A stretch of DNA of 64,000 nucleotides from an uncultured Bacilli bacterium (GCA_934162665.1 CAKPJN010000002.1:111126-175125), one strand, 5' to 3'. Shown: positions 1 through 8,604, counted from the stretch's first letter. Notes: generated from the sequence alone by a model not told the origin. Made by a program: numbers and translations.

Positions 1-1
1 A

Positions 2-1240
2 GAAAATATCAATGATAATTTAAACGTTAATGAATTTGTTTTAGAGGATGGAACAAAAGTAACCCCAAAAGATATTGCTGATGCTTTTAATAGACTAGTA
101 AAAACTACTAAAACTAAGCCATTAAGTGAAGAAAGAGAAATTTACTTAGAAGCATATTATAGAAGTCACTTAAAAGATGCAACAAAAGGAACAGATAAAA
201 CTCCTAGAAAACAAATGTCAACAGAAAGTGATGCAGAATATAAAATTTATTTAACAGAATACTATAATATACTAAAAGAAAATAATATAAAATACATCCA
301 AAATAGTGATGTTCCTTTACCAAGGTACAGAAAACCATATGAAACTGATGAACATTATAATAAATATCTAGAAGTATATTATGGTATGGTATTAACTAAC
401 AAAAAAGAAATCTTTTTACTTGAAGATAAAAGCAAAACCACTTCACAATTATCAATTGAGAATAAAAAGGAAGTGCCTCTACTTTTAGAAGATAAAAGTA
501 AGGATGTCTTATTGTTAGAACAAAAGCCTGATATAGAAAAGGAACAACCTCCGCTAACTCCACCCAAAAAAGAAGAAAGCCATCAAGTTATTAAAAGAAA
601 ACCTTCAAAGTTAAAAAGACTTGTAAAAACAGTTCTATTCGCAGGTGCATTATTATTCTCGGTTATGGGTACTAAATTAAATTTAAATAAAGGTGAACAT
701 ATACCAAGTGACTTACTAGATCAAAATAAAATAACTCAAGATATCAACAATAATGAAAATAATAATTCAAATAAAAAAGCACAAGAAGATAAAATAATTG
801 ATCAAGATATAAATAATCAAATAGATCAAATGTTAAATCACAACGAAGAAAATAAAAATTCGACAGTAACAGTAGGAGATATAATCAATCTAAATTCCGG
901 TGTAAATTATTATTATAATAGCCTAGGTGATACACCAATGGGAACAGTAGGAAATAGTTATACACAACCAGGAAATTATATAGTTGATGCCTTATCAATA
1001 GTAGATACAAATAATGAATTGGTAGCCGTAACTTATGATGGAGGTATATCACTAGAAAAATTAGCTGAACAATATGGAATAGACCTATCAAGCGGAAAAT
1101 ATAAAATAAATTATCATTTCAGTGATAATGAAAGCCTTGAATTACTAAATGGTACTGCTAACCAAAAAGGTTGGGTAACTTATGAAAAAGAAAATTATAA
1201 TAAACAAGGAAATATCTTAGATAAAGGAACTATTAAATAG
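2..1240 (+). CDS. Repeat-containing single-pass membrane protein, 5' end cut by window edge
   Basis: The frame is open from the first bases of the window, so the N-terminus lies outside; the ATG at 215 is only an internal Met. The visible 412 residues contain three copies of a charged repeat centred on Y-L-x-x-Y-Y (YLEAYY, YLTEYY, YLEVYY), 35 to 39 residues apart. A Pro/Lys-rich linker with a repeated LLEDKSK follows, then one hydrophobic segment after a basic cluster (about residues 207-224). The last 190 residues are an Asn-rich stalk and a Tyr/Gly-rich domain. Topology is inferred as cytoplasmic repeats, one membrane pass and an external C-terminal domain. I do not recognise the family. 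The next gene starts 10 bases later and is probably cotranscribed. Confidence 0.75.
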   Translation, partial: ENINDNLNVNEFVLEDGTKVTPKDIADAFNRLVKTTKTKPLSEEREIYLEAYYRSHLKDATKGTDKTPRKQMSTESDAEYKIYLTEYYNILKENNIKYIQNSDVPLPRYRKPYETDEHYNKYLEVYYGMVLTNKKEIFLLEDKSKTTSQLSIENKKEVPLLLEDKSKDVLLLEQKPDIEKEQPPLTPPKKEESHQVIKRKPSKLKRLVKTVLFAGALLFSVMGTKLNLNKGEHIPSDLLDQNKITQDINNNENNNSNKKAQEDKIIDQDINNQIDQMLNHNEENKNSTVTVGDIINLNSGVNYYYNSLGDTPMGTVGNSYTQPGNYIVDALSIVDTNNELVAVTYDGGISLEKLAEQYGIDLSSGKYKINYHFSDNESLELLNGTANQKGWVTYEKENYNKQGNILDKGTIK

Positions 1241-1250
1241 GAGGATAATT

Positions 1251-1475
1251 ATGAATTTAGAATCAGGCGAATTAATAACATTAGAGAACAATGAAGAATA
1301 TATTGTAATGAATAATATCAATTATAATGATAAAAACTATGTTTTATTAATAACAAGTAAAGCTCCTATTTCAATCAAAGTAGCCATAGAAAAGATTGAA
1401 GATAATAAAATAAATTTAAATATAGTAGAAAACTCTAAAGAAATAGAGGAATTGATAAAATATATATCTAAATAA
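1251..1475 (+). CDS. Small DUF1292-like protein
   Basis: This 74-residue acidic protein starts at an ATG behind a good AGGAGG-type site just after the preceding stop. It reads as a small beta-rich domain of the pattern 'x-L-E-N-N-E-E-Y-I-V ... Y-N-D-K-N-Y-V-L-L', which resembles the short DUF1292 proteins of Firmicutes, whose function is unknown. The match is by eye and modest. It is followed directly by a terminator, so it is the last gene of the unit that begins left of the window. Confidence 0.55.
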   Translation: MNLESGELITLENNEEYIVMNNINYNDKNYVLLITSKAPISIKVAIEKIEDNKINLNIVENSKEIEELIKYISK

Positions 1476-1508
1476 GAAGAATATACCATTAATATTTTTC
1501 TTTTTTTA
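1474..1508 (+). terminator. Rho-independent terminator
   Basis: An 11-bp stem (left arm 1474-1484, right arm 1492-1502, one G-T wobble) with a 7-base loop is followed by a T run ending at 1507. It closes the unit that ends with the DUF1292-like gene and sits just before the uvrA promoter. Confidence 0.7.
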
Positions 1509-1517
1509 TGCTATAAT
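1509..1517 (+). promoter_or_regulatory. uvrA promoter, extended -10
   Basis: TGCTATAAT at 1509-1517 is a perfect TATAAT hexamer with the extended TGn motif. The -35 region falls in the T tail of the upstream terminator and is poor, which the extended -10 can compensate. The predicted start is about 1524, giving a 5' leader of only about 13 bases that holds little more than the ribosome binding site. Confidence 0.6.
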
Positions 1518-1536
1518 ATGTGGCAGGTGATGAAGT

Positions 1537-4350
1537 ATGGATAAAATTATAGTAAAAGGTGCACGAGAGAACAATTTAAAAAATATAAATATAGAATTAC
1601 CAAAAAATAAGATGATAGTAATGACTGGTGTCTCAGGAAGTGGAAAAAGTTCCCTTGCTTTTGATACAATTTATGCTGAAGGACAAAGAAGATATGTAGA
1701 AAGTCTGTCAGCATATGCTAGACAATTTTTAGGTGGTAGTGAAAAACCAGATGTAGATAGTATAGAAGGATTATCTCCAGCTATTAGTATTGATCAAAAG
1801 ACAACTAGTAATAATCCAAGATCAACAGTTGGTACTGTAACAGAAATATACGATTATTTTAGACTTTTATTTGCTCGTATTGGAGTACCTTATTGTCCAA
1901 CACATAAGATTCCAATAACTTCTCAAAGTGTTGAAGAAATAGCTAATAAGATATTAGAATACAAAGAAGGAACAAAATTAATTATAATGGCCCCTGTTGT
2001 AAAAGGTGAAAAAGGCACTCATAAAGATTTATTAGAAGACTTAAGAAAAGAAGGATATGTTAGAGTAAGAATCAACGATGAAATGTATGATTTAAGTGAA
2101 GAAATAGAACTTGATAAAAATAAAAAAGATAACATTGATGTAGTAATAGATAGAATCATATTAAAAGATAATTCTAGAGCTAGACTAACAGAAGCAATAG
2201 AAATGGCAACTAAATTAGCTAATGGAAAAGTAACTGTTCAAATACTAGGAGACGAGAAAAAAGAAATAACCTTTTCTGAAAACTTTGCCTGTCCATATTG
2301 TGAGTTCTCACTACCAGAATTAGAACCTAGAATATTTAGTTTTAATGCCCCATATGGAGCTTGTCCGGATTGTAAAGGACTAGGAATAAAACTACAAATA
2401 GATGAAGATTTGGTAATACCAGATAAAAGTTTAAGTATCAATGAAGGATGTATTAAAACATTAAGTGATGATCAAGAAGGAATATATTATAAAAAACTTG
2501 AATGTGCATGTGATCACTATAAAATTGATATGAATAAGCCTTTTAACAAATTAACTAAGAAAGAACAAAAAATAATTTTACATGGATCAGATGAATTAAT
2601 AACATTTAAATATAAAACTAAGAGTGGTAATATAATGAATTCAAAGGATTACTATGAGGGAATTATTGATAACCTTGAAAGACGTTATATGGAAACTAGT
2701 TCCACTTGGATAAGAGAATGGCTAGAAAATTATATGGTAGAACATACTTGTGAAACATGTCATGGAGCTAGACTTAAAGATGATGTTTTATCAGTAAAGA
2801 TTGATGGTAAAAATATATATGAAGTGACTTGTATGAGTATAAAAGAATTAGTAACTTCATATAAAAACCTAAAACTAACTGATTCACAAAAAGAAATAGC
2901 TAATTTAATTTTAAAAGAAATAAATGAAAGACTTAGCTTTTTATCTAATGTAGGCTTAGAATATCTTACATTAAGTAGAAGTGCTGGCACATTATCAGGA
3001 GGAGAAGCACAACGTATTCGATTAGCGACTCAAATAGGTTCTCATTTAACAGGTGTGCTTTATGTTTTGGATGAACCAAGTATTGGACTTCATCAAAGAG
3101 ATAATGAAAAATTAATAAACTCTATGTTAGAAATGAGAGATTTAGGAAATACTTTAATAGTAGTAGAACATGATACAGATACTATGCTAGCCTGTGACTA
3201 TTTAGTAGATATAGGACCTGGTGCTGGAGAAAATGGTGGAAATGTAGTAGCTGAAGGAACTCCACAAGAAGTAATGAACAATAAAAACAGTTTAACAGGG
3301 CAATATTTAAGTGGTAAAAAATGCATTGAAGTTCCACAAACAAGAAGAAAAGGCAATAAAAAACATATTAAAGTAACAGGAGCATCAGAGAATAATTTAA
3401 AAAATATTGACGTAGATATTCCACTAGGAACATTTACTTGTATAACCGGAGTATCAGGAAGTGGAAAGAGTAGCTTAATAAACGAAATACTTTGTAAAGC
3501 AGTATCACTAAAATTATACAAATCGAAAGTAAAACCAGGTAAATATAAAAAGATAGTTGGGTTAGATAATATTGATAAATTAGTAGATATATCTCAAACA
3601 CCAATCGGAAGAACCCCAAGATCAAATCCAGCAACATACACTGGTGTCTTTGATGATATCAGAACATTATATACAACAACTAAGGAAGCAAAAATGTATG
3701 GCTATGAAAAGAATCGTTTTTCATTTAACGTAAAAGGTGGAAGATGTGAGGCATGTCGAGGAGATGGAGTCAAAAAAATAGAAATGCATTTCTTACCTGA
3801 TGTATATGTTCCATGTGAAGTGTGTCATGGTACAAGGTATAATAGAGAGACACTAAACATAAAATATAAAGATAAAAATATTGCTGAAGTATTAGACATG
3901 CGAGTAACTGAAGCGTTAAAATTCTTTGAAAATGTTCCAAAAATAAAGAATAAACTTCAAGTGCTAGAAGACGTTGGACTAGGATATATAAAACTAGGAC
4001 AAAGCGCACCAACACTATCAGGAGGAGAAGCCGAACGTGTTAAACTCGCTAAAGAATTACAAAAGAAAGCAACAGGAAAAACACTTTTCGTTTTAGATGA
4101 ACCAACAACTGGACTTCATACAGATGATATCAAACGATTACTTGCAATTTTACAAAAAATAGTAGATAATGGTGATACAGTAGTGGTAATAGAACATAAC
4201 TTAGATGTAATTAAAGTAGCTGATTACATAATTGATTTAGGACCAGAAGGTGGAGATGGTGGTGGAGAAATAGTTGCAACCGGAACACCAGAAGAAGTAG
4301 CTAAAAATAGTAAATCATACACAGGTATGTTTCTTAAAAAAATATTATAG
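1537..4350 (+). CDS. uvrA: Excinuclease ABC subunit A
   Basis: UvrA is the damage-sensing ATPase of nucleotide excision repair; it loads UvrB onto lesions. The 937 residues match the usual length. Two ABC modules are visible: Walker A GVSGSGKSSLAFDT near residue 31 and GVSGSGKSSLIN near residue 645, each with its signature (TLSGGEAQR near 487, TLSGGEAER near 827), and Cys zinc modules (CPYC...CPDC and CEAC...CEVC). The start is the ATG behind AGGTGATG. uvrB is not next to it, unlike in many Firmicutes. No defect is seen. Confidence 0.98.
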   Translation: MDKIIVKGARENNLKNINIELPKNKMIVMTGVSGSGKSSLAFDTIYAEGQRRYVESLSAYARQFLGGSEKPDVDSIEGLSPAISIDQKTTSNNPRSTVGTVTEIYDYFRLLFARIGVPYCPTHKIPITSQSVEEIANKILEYKEGTKLIIMAPVVKGEKGTHKDLLEDLRKEGYVRVRINDEMYDLSEEIELDKNKKDNIDVVIDRIILKDNSRARLTEAIEMATKLANGKVTVQILGDEKKEITFSENFACPYCEFSLPELEPRIFSFNAPYGACPDCKGLGIKLQIDEDLVIPDKSLSINEGCIKTLSDDQEGIYYKKLECACDHYKIDMNKPFNKLTKKEQKIILHGSDELITFKYKTKSGNIMNSKDYYEGIIDNLERRYMETSSTWIREWLENYMVEHTCETCHGARLKDDVLSVKIDGKNIYEVTCMSIKELVTSYKNLKLTDSQKEIANLILKEINERLSFLSNVGLEYLTLSRSAGTLSGGEAQRIRLATQIGSHLTGVLYVLDEPSIGLHQRDNEKLINSMLEMRDLGNTLIVVEHDTDTMLACDYLVDIGPGAGENGGNVVAEGTPQEVMNNKNSLTGQYLSGKKCIEVPQTRRKGNKKHIKVTGASENNLKNIDVDIPLGTFTCITGVSGSGKSSLINEILCKAVSLKLYKSKVKPGKYKKIVGLDNIDKLVDISQTPIGRTPRSNPATYTGVFDDIRTLYTTTKEAKMYGYEKNRFSFNVKGGRCEACRGDGVKKIEMHFLPDVYVPCEVCHGTRYNRETLNIKYKDKNIAEVLDMRVTEALKFFENVPKIKNKLQVLEDVGLGYIKLGQSAPTLSGGEAERVKLAKELQKKATGKTLFVLDEPTTGLHTDDIKRLLAILQKIVDNGDTVVVIEHNLDVIKVADYIIDLGPEGGDGGGEIVATGTPEEVAKNSKSYTGMFLKKIL

Positions 4351-4361
4351 AGGTGATTTTA

Positions 4362-4790
4362 GTGCGATTAATTATAAAAGAGAAAAATAAAATAAGAATC
4401 AATAGAATAGTAGAATGGCTAATATACATGATACTTTACTTAGTAATATTTATGTTAGTAACTACTTGTTTTAAAAGTATTTATATTGATAAAGATAACT
4501 ATATTTTATACTCAATCCTAATTGTACTAATAATATATTTACTAAATATTACTGTAAAACCAATACTCGTAAAATTAACCATACCAATAACAGGGATGAC
4601 TTTAGGCCTTTTTTATCCATTTATAAACTTCTTTATATTAAAATTAGCTGATTGGATATTTAGAGGTCACTTTGAAGTTAATAGATTTTGGCCTGGGTTT
4701 TTAGTAGCTATCTTAATATCAGTAATTAACATAGTAATAGATGAAATAATTATTAAACCAATTATAAAGAAGGTTAAGAAAAATGGATAG
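4362..4790 (+). CDS. YvlD-like membrane protein (phage holin family IV)
   Basis: This is a roughly 142-residue integral membrane protein with four hydrophobic segments. The core 'N-x-x-V-K-P-I-L-x-K-L-x-x-P-I-T-x-x-T-L-G-L-F' is the hallmark of the PF04020 family (YvlD of B. subtilis, linked to envelope-stress operons). Two GTG starts are possible, at 4353 and 4362; the second is chosen because AGAGGTG lies the right distance before it, while the first is part of that site. It begins 11 bases after uvrA and overlaps lgt by 8 bases, so the genes are coupled. Function in this organism is unknown. Confidence 0.75.
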   Translation: MRLIIKEKNKIRINRIVEWLIYMILYLVIFMLVTTCFKSIYIDKDNYILYSILIVLIIYLLNITVKPILVKLTIPITGMTLGLFYPFINFFILKLADWIFRGHFEVNRFWPGFLVAILISVINIVIDEIIIKPIIKKVKKNG

Positions 4791-5595
4791 TGTAGCACTA
4801 GATTTTGGAAAAATTCAAATATATTGGTATTCAATTTTTATATTTATAGCGGTAGTAACTGCATGTATAGTTATCTTTAAAGAAGCAAAAAAACAAGGAA
4901 TAAATGAAGAATTTCTAATAAATTTATCATTTAATTCGATAATAATTGGATTAATAGGCGCAAGAATTTATTATGTTTTGTTCAACTTACCATATTATTT
5001 ATCTAACCCAATAGAGATATTAGAAATATGGAAAGGTGGACTTGCAATCCATGGAGGACTTTTATTTGGTTTATTATTTGTTTTGATTTATTGTAAAAAG
5101 CACAATGCTGATGCCTTAAAAATGTTAGATATTATTGTAGTAGGATTAATTATAGCTCAGGCAATCGGTAGATGGGGAAACTTCTTCAATGGAGAAGCAT
5201 ATGGAAAAGTAACAAGTTATGCTACCCTAAAAGGCGCTGGAATTCCTAAATTTATTATTGATGGAATGTATATTTTGGGTAACTATCGCCAACCAACATT
5301 TCTTTATGAATCAGTATGGAACTTCTTTGGTTTCTTAATTCTTTTAGTGATAAGACAATTTAAAGATTTAAAAAAAGGACAACTAACTGGATTTTATTTA
5401 GTTTGGTATGGAATAGCTAGACTTATAATAGAGGGCTTAAGAACAGACAGTCTTATGTTAGGACCAATAAAAACAGCTCAACTTGTATCAATAATTTTCA
5501 TTATAGTAGGAATAATAATATTCTTTTATAATCAAATGAAAAAAGACAAAGAAAAGTATTTATATAACATGAAACAGGTGAATATTAATGAATAA
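4783..5595 (+). CDS. lgt: Prolipoprotein diacylglyceryl transferase
   Basis: Lgt moves a diacylglyceryl group from phosphatidylglycerol to the lipobox Cys of prelipoproteins in the membrane. The 270 residues hold about seven membrane segments. The family signature is visible as IGRWGNFFNGEAYG (near residue 128), with the HGG motif of the active-site loop (IHGGLLFG) and PTFLYES. It overlaps the genes on both sides by 8 bases, which indicates translational coupling in the uvrA-yvlD-lgt-yvcK-whiA run. In many Firmicutes hprK stands just before lgt; it is missing here. Confidence 0.96.
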   Translation: MDSVALDFGKIQIYWYSIFIFIAVVTACIVIFKEAKKQGINEEFLINLSFNSIIIGLIGARIYYVLFNLPYYLSNPIEILEIWKGGLAIHGGLLFGLLFVLIYCKKHNADALKMLDIIVVGLIIAQAIGRWGNFFNGEAYGKVTSYATLKGAGIPKFIIDGMYILGNYRQPTFLYESVWNFFGFLILLVIRQFKDLKKGQLTGFYLVWYGIARLIIEGLRTDSLMLGPIKTAQLVSIIFIIVGIIIFFYNQMKKDKEKYLYNMKQVNINE

Positions 5596-6541
5596 AAAAA
5601 TAGTAGTATTGGGAGGCGGTACTGGCCTTTCTTATCTTTTAAAAGGTTTAAAAAAGTTTCCAGTAGATATAACTGCAGTAATAACAGTATCAGATAATGG
5701 AATGTCAACTGGAAAATTAAGAAAAGAATTCAAAACCCCTGCCGTAGGAGATATTAGAAAAGTAATCACCTCATTATCAGAAATAGATGAACCAATAAAA
5801 GAAATGATGAATTATCGATTTAAAACATCAAGTGACTTAAATGGTCACGCTGTAGGAAACCTAATCTTAACATCTATGTTAGATATTACGGGATCATTAA
5901 AAGAATCAATTGCTAGCCTAAGTAAATTATTAGATGTTAAACACACAGTTCTACCTATTTCTGAAGATAGTAATTTAACATTGATGGCAGAAGATAAAAA
6001 TGGAAATATCATAGAAGGTGAGTCAGAGATAACTGCGGCTAATAGACAGTTTGAAAAAATCTTTTATAAAGAAGAACCAAAAGTATTAAAAGAAGTATTA
6101 ACAGCTTTATCTGAGGCTGACTTAATAATCTTTAGTATGGGTAGTTTATATACCAGTATTCTACCTAATATTATTTGTAAAGATGTTAAAGAGACTCTTT
6201 CTAAAACATCTGTCCCAATTATTTATTTATGCAATGCTGTAACACAACCAGGTGAAACAGATAATTTTACAGTAGGAGATCACATAGAATTGCTTAATAA
6301 ATATTTAACACCAAGAAAAATAGATACCGTAATCGCAAGCAATTCCAAAATAGATAAAGAAATATTAAAAAAATATGAAACAGAAGAACAAAAAGATTTA
6401 GTAAAAATAGACTATGCCAAAATAGAGAAATTAAATACAGAATTAATAGAAGATGATTTAGTTATTATTGAAGATAATATGTTGAGACATGATAGTATTA
6501 AATTAAGTTCTATTATATTCTCATATTTATTAAGGAAATAA
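5588..6541 (+). CDS. yvcK: YvcK/GlmR gluconeogenesis and cell-wall factor
   Basis: This CofD-fold, UDP-sugar-binding protein is needed for cell-wall precursor balance on gluconeogenic carbon in Bacillus. The N-terminus VVLGGGTGLSYLLKGLK followed by VSDNGMSTGKLRKEF is the typical YvcK signature; the motif usually reads ADDGGSSGRLR, so this copy is somewhat divergent. Length (317) is normal. It starts inside lgt and is followed by whiA one base after its stop. The usual partner rapZ (yvcJ) is absent, so here yvcK is fused to the lgt unit. Confidence 0.93.
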   Translation: MNKKIVVLGGGTGLSYLLKGLKKFPVDITAVITVSDNGMSTGKLRKEFKTPAVGDIRKVITSLSEIDEPIKEMMNYRFKTSSDLNGHAVGNLILTSMLDITGSLKESIASLSKLLDVKHTVLPISEDSNLTLMAEDKNGNIIEGESEITAANRQFEKIFYKEEPKVLKEVLTALSEADLIIFSMGSLYTSILPNIICKDVKETLSKTSVPIIYLCNAVTQPGETDNFTVGDHIELLNKYLTPRKIDTVIASNSKIDKEILKKYETEEQKDLVKIDYAKIEKLNTELIEDDLVIIEDNMLRHDSIKLSSIIFSYLLRK

Positions 6542-6542
6542 C

Positions 6543-7475
6543 ATGTCATTTACTACTCAAATAAAAAATGAAATTTCTCAAATCGAAGGAACTAAATCTG
6601 AATCAATTGCTGAACTATCTGGTATTGTAAGAAACAACGGCTATATTAATAATGATACTCTATGTCTAACTACTGAAAATAATATCATTGCTACTAAAAT
6701 AATAAAACTATTTAAAGATATATATGAAGTAGATATAAAAAAAGAAGTAAAAGAAAATCTAAACTTCAGTAAGAAGGAATTATATTTACTAACATTAAAA
6801 GAAAATCTAAACTTTATCTTAAAAGATTTAGGTTATTTAGATGAAAATAATAATTACTTAGAAACACCACCAACATATATAGTTGGCGCAAATGAAGAAA
6901 TAAGAGCGTATTTACGAGGAGCATTTTTATGTATTGGCAGTATTAATGATCCAAAAACATCTAGATATCATATGGAATTATTAATATCAAAACCAAATGA
7001 AGCAGTATTTATTCAAAAATTATTAAATATATTTGACTTAAATGCTAAAATGTTAACTCGTGATAAAGGGTATATGATTTATATTAAAGAAGCAGAAAAA
7101 ATTAGTGATTATTTAAAAATCCTTCATGCTAATAAAGCTGTATTATACTTTGAAAATGTACGTATTTATCATGAACAAAAAAATAAAGCCAATAGGCTTA
7201 ATAATTGTGAACAAGCTAACACAGATAAAGTTGTATCATCTGCCTTAGCTCAACTTGATCAAATAAAAATCATCAAAGATAATCTAGGAGAAAGCTTACT
7301 TGATGACAAAACAAAAGAAGCATTAGAATATCGCTTAAAGTATCCTGAGTCATCATTAAAAGAACTAAGTGAAATAATTAGTATTGAAACAGGAAAAACT
7401 ATAACTAAATCAGGGCTTAATCATAGATTTAGAAAAATAAAAGAATTAGCTGAAAAATTAAAGAATAACATATGA
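6543..7475 (+). CDS. whiA: DNA-binding protein WhiA
   Basis: WhiA has an N-terminal LAGLIDADG-like fold and a C-terminal helix-turn-helix. In Bacillus it affects division and chromosome segregation; in Streptomyces, sporulation septation. The 310 residues include the middle motif 'E-E-I-R-A-Y-L-R-G-A-F-L' and the C-terminal 'S-L-K-E-L-S-E-I-I...K-S-G-L-N-H-R-F-R-K-I' helix-turn-helix. It ends with TGA, which shows that the standard code is used. It closes the operon; the next good terminator on this strand is at about 7596. Confidence 0.95.
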   Translation: MSFTTQIKNEISQIEGTKSESIAELSGIVRNNGYINNDTLCLTTENNIIATKIIKLFKDIYEVDIKKEVKENLNFSKKELYLLTLKENLNFILKDLGYLDENNNYLETPPTYIVGANEEIRAYLRGAFLCIGSINDPKTSRYHMELLISKPNEAVFIQKLLNIFDLNAKMLTRDKGYMIYIKEAEKISDYLKILHANKAVLYFENVRIYHEQKNKANRLNNCEQANTDKVVSSALAQLDQIKIIKDNLGESLLDDKTKEALEYRLKYPESSLKELSEIISIETGKTITKSGLNHRFRKIKELAEKLKNNI

Positions 7476-7532
7476 TAAGCCTGAAAAAAACGACTTTTTG
7501 TGATATTATGAATATGTCAAGGAAACTGGCAT

Positions 7533-7574
7533 AAAATAAAAAAGGGAAATACTTAACTTTCGCTTGTTGAGTAC
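7533..7574 (-). terminator. Minus-strand terminator of the small peptide transcript
   Basis: Read on the minus strand, an imperfect 9-bp stem (GTACTCAAC pairing with GTTAAGTAT, loop AAGCGAAA) is followed by TTTCCC and then a T-rich tract. It lies about 50 bases past the stop of the small peptide gene. The left arm is also part of the inverted repeat that can pair with the 5' end of the same RNA. Confidence 0.45.
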
Positions 7575-7595
7575 TTACCTTAAATAATTAAGTAG

Positions 7596-7634
7596 GTACT
7601 TAATTTACGCAAGTAAATTGAGTACTATTTTTTT
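7596..7634 (+). terminator. Strong Rho-independent terminator
   Basis: A 13-bp stem (7596-7608 with 7613-7625, one T-G wobble) closes a GCAA tetraloop and is followed by TATTTTTTT. It is the strongest hairpin in the first 10 kb. It can terminate whiA readthrough or the proposed antisense RNA. Confidence 0.75.
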
Positions 7635-7714
7635 ATACATAGAATCATTAAAGAGACTATTAATAAAATGATAATTAGTATTAGAAATGAGATTAGTAAA
7701 TCATTTTTCTTCAT
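7625..7714 (-). CDS. 29-residue hydrophobic peptide, type I toxin-like
   Basis: The reading frame begins MKKNDLLISF, continues with an unbroken Ile/Leu/Val stretch and ends ..MILCIKK: a short charged N-terminus, one membrane span and a Lys-Lys tail. This is the general design of Fst/Ldr/TxpA-type toxins, though I cannot name a family. The ATG is preceded at suitable distance only by the weak AAGTGG, which lies in a hairpin (GCCAACTTTC with GAAAGTGGC) that would hide it. A well-formed promoter upstream, a terminator downstream, a 5'/3' fold-back repeat and a convergent transcript support it as a real gene rather than chance. Position: between whiA and clpP. Confidence 0.55.
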   Translation of the reverse strand: MKKNDLLISFLILIIILLIVSLMILCIKK

Positions 7715-7778
7715 AAATATCAAGCCACTTTCTACAAGAAAGTTGGCAAGTACTCAACAGTTAGTATCTCCTAATAAA

Positions 7779-7807
7779 AGTATACTATAAATTATTATGC
7801 TAAACAA
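7779..7807 (-). promoter_or_regulatory. Promoter of the small hydrophobic peptide mRNA
   Basis: On the minus strand TTGTTT (7802-7807) and TATACT (7779-7784) are separated by exactly 17 bases. The predicted start is near 7772, which places the fold-back repeat about 13 bases from the RNA 5' end and gives a transcript of about 240 bases. Confidence 0.6.
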
Positions 7808-7871
7808 TCGAACAAATTAAACTTATAATACTATCTTAGATATATTCAAATATATTAAATAAACACATTCA

Positions 7872-8456
7872 TTATGAAGCTATTTTTTTTATAACTGAAT
7901 CAACTAATCCATAACTAACAGCCTCATCTGCATTCATATAATTATCTCGTTCGGTATCTTTTTCTATTTTCTTTAAAGCCTTCCCAGTATTTTTAGCAAG
8001 TATTTTATTAAGTCTATGTCTAATATCAACTATTCTATCAGAAGCGATTTTTATATCAGTAGCTTGTCCCTCAGCTCCACCTAAAGGTTGATGAATCATA
8101 ACATCAGCATTAGGTAAAACATAACGTTTACCAACTGTTCCACTAGAAAGTAGAAATGCAGCCATACTAGCAGCAATCCCACAACAAATAGTTGATACAT
8201 CACTCTGTATAAAATTCATTGTATCATAAATGGCCATACCAGAAGTAACAGAACCACCAGGAGAATTTATATAGATAGAAATATCATCATGGTTAACAGA
8301 GTCTAAATATAAAAGTTCAGCTATTATACTATTAGCTAACGAATCATTTATCTCACCACTAATAAAAACAATTCTCTCTTTTAATAACCTAGAGAATATA
8401 TCATAACTACGTTCACCGCCTGCTTCTTTTTCTATAATTACAGGAACTAAATTCAT
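7872..8456 (-). CDS. clpP: ATP-dependent Clp protease proteolytic subunit
   Basis: ClpP forms the tetradecameric chamber that degrades proteins fed by Clp ATPases. The catalytic triad is at canonical spacing: Ser97 (GIAASMAA), His122 (MIHQP), Asp171. The start is set at the ATG (8456) behind AGGTGAT; a GTG three codons earlier is part of that binding site. This gives 194 residues, the standard length. No CtsR or HrcA operator is visible upstream, so regulation differs from B. subtilis or sits elsewhere. Its promoter region is shared head to head with the DUF4176 gene. Confidence 0.97.
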   Translation of the reverse strand: MNLVPVIIEKEAGGERSYDIFSRLLKERIVFISGEINDSLANSIIAELLYLDSVNHDDISIYINSPGGSVTSGMAIYDTMNFIQSDVSTICCGIAASMAAFLLSSGTVGKRYVLPNADVMIHQPLGGAEGQATDIKIASDRIVDIRHRLNKILAKNTGKALKKIEKDTERDNYMNADEAVSYGLVDSVIKKIAS

Positions 8457-8604
8457 TTTTATCACCTATATATATTATAATGTAAAGTAAACCTACTTAT
8501 ACGTATACAAAGATAACAAAATGTGATAATATTTTACTATAAGGTAAGAAGGTTTATCTATTAATATTTGATTTAAAAAAATAATTAAATGGGAGGAAAA
8601 TAAA

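Larger units (their letters stand above)
7500..7634 (+). ncRNA. Candidate antisense RNA opposite the small hydrophobic peptide gene
   Basis: An extended -10 (TGATATTAT, 7501-7509) could start a plus-strand RNA near 7516, and a strong terminator stops it at about 7634. Its end would overlap the stop codon and 3' region of the minus-strand peptide mRNA. This matches the convergent toxin mRNA/antisense RNA layout of type I systems. No good -35 was found, and the terminator could equally serve the whiA operon, so the RNA is inferred. Confidence 0.35.
7565..7759. repeat. 15-nt inverted repeat flanking the small peptide gene
   Basis: TGTTGAGTACTTACC at 7565-7579 and its inverted copy GGCAAGTACTCAACA at 7745-7759 match at 14 of 15 positions, the exception being a G-U-compatible change. 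On the minus-strand RNA the two copies lie at the extreme 5' end and at the 3' terminator, so the RNA can fold its ends together. Two shorter pieces (TTGAGTACT at 7618-7626; GTACTTAA near 7596) belong to the same repeat family. Confidence 0.7.

Noticed and set aside
2238..4015. Open frames on the minus strand inside uvrA
   Set aside because: They mirror the coding frame, carry no ribosome sites and encode no recognisable domains; AT-rich coding genes commonly leave such frames.
8459..8604. CtsR or HrcA operator before clpP
   Set aside because: Neither the GGTCAAA tandem of CtsR nor the CIRCE inverted repeat is present in the divergent region.
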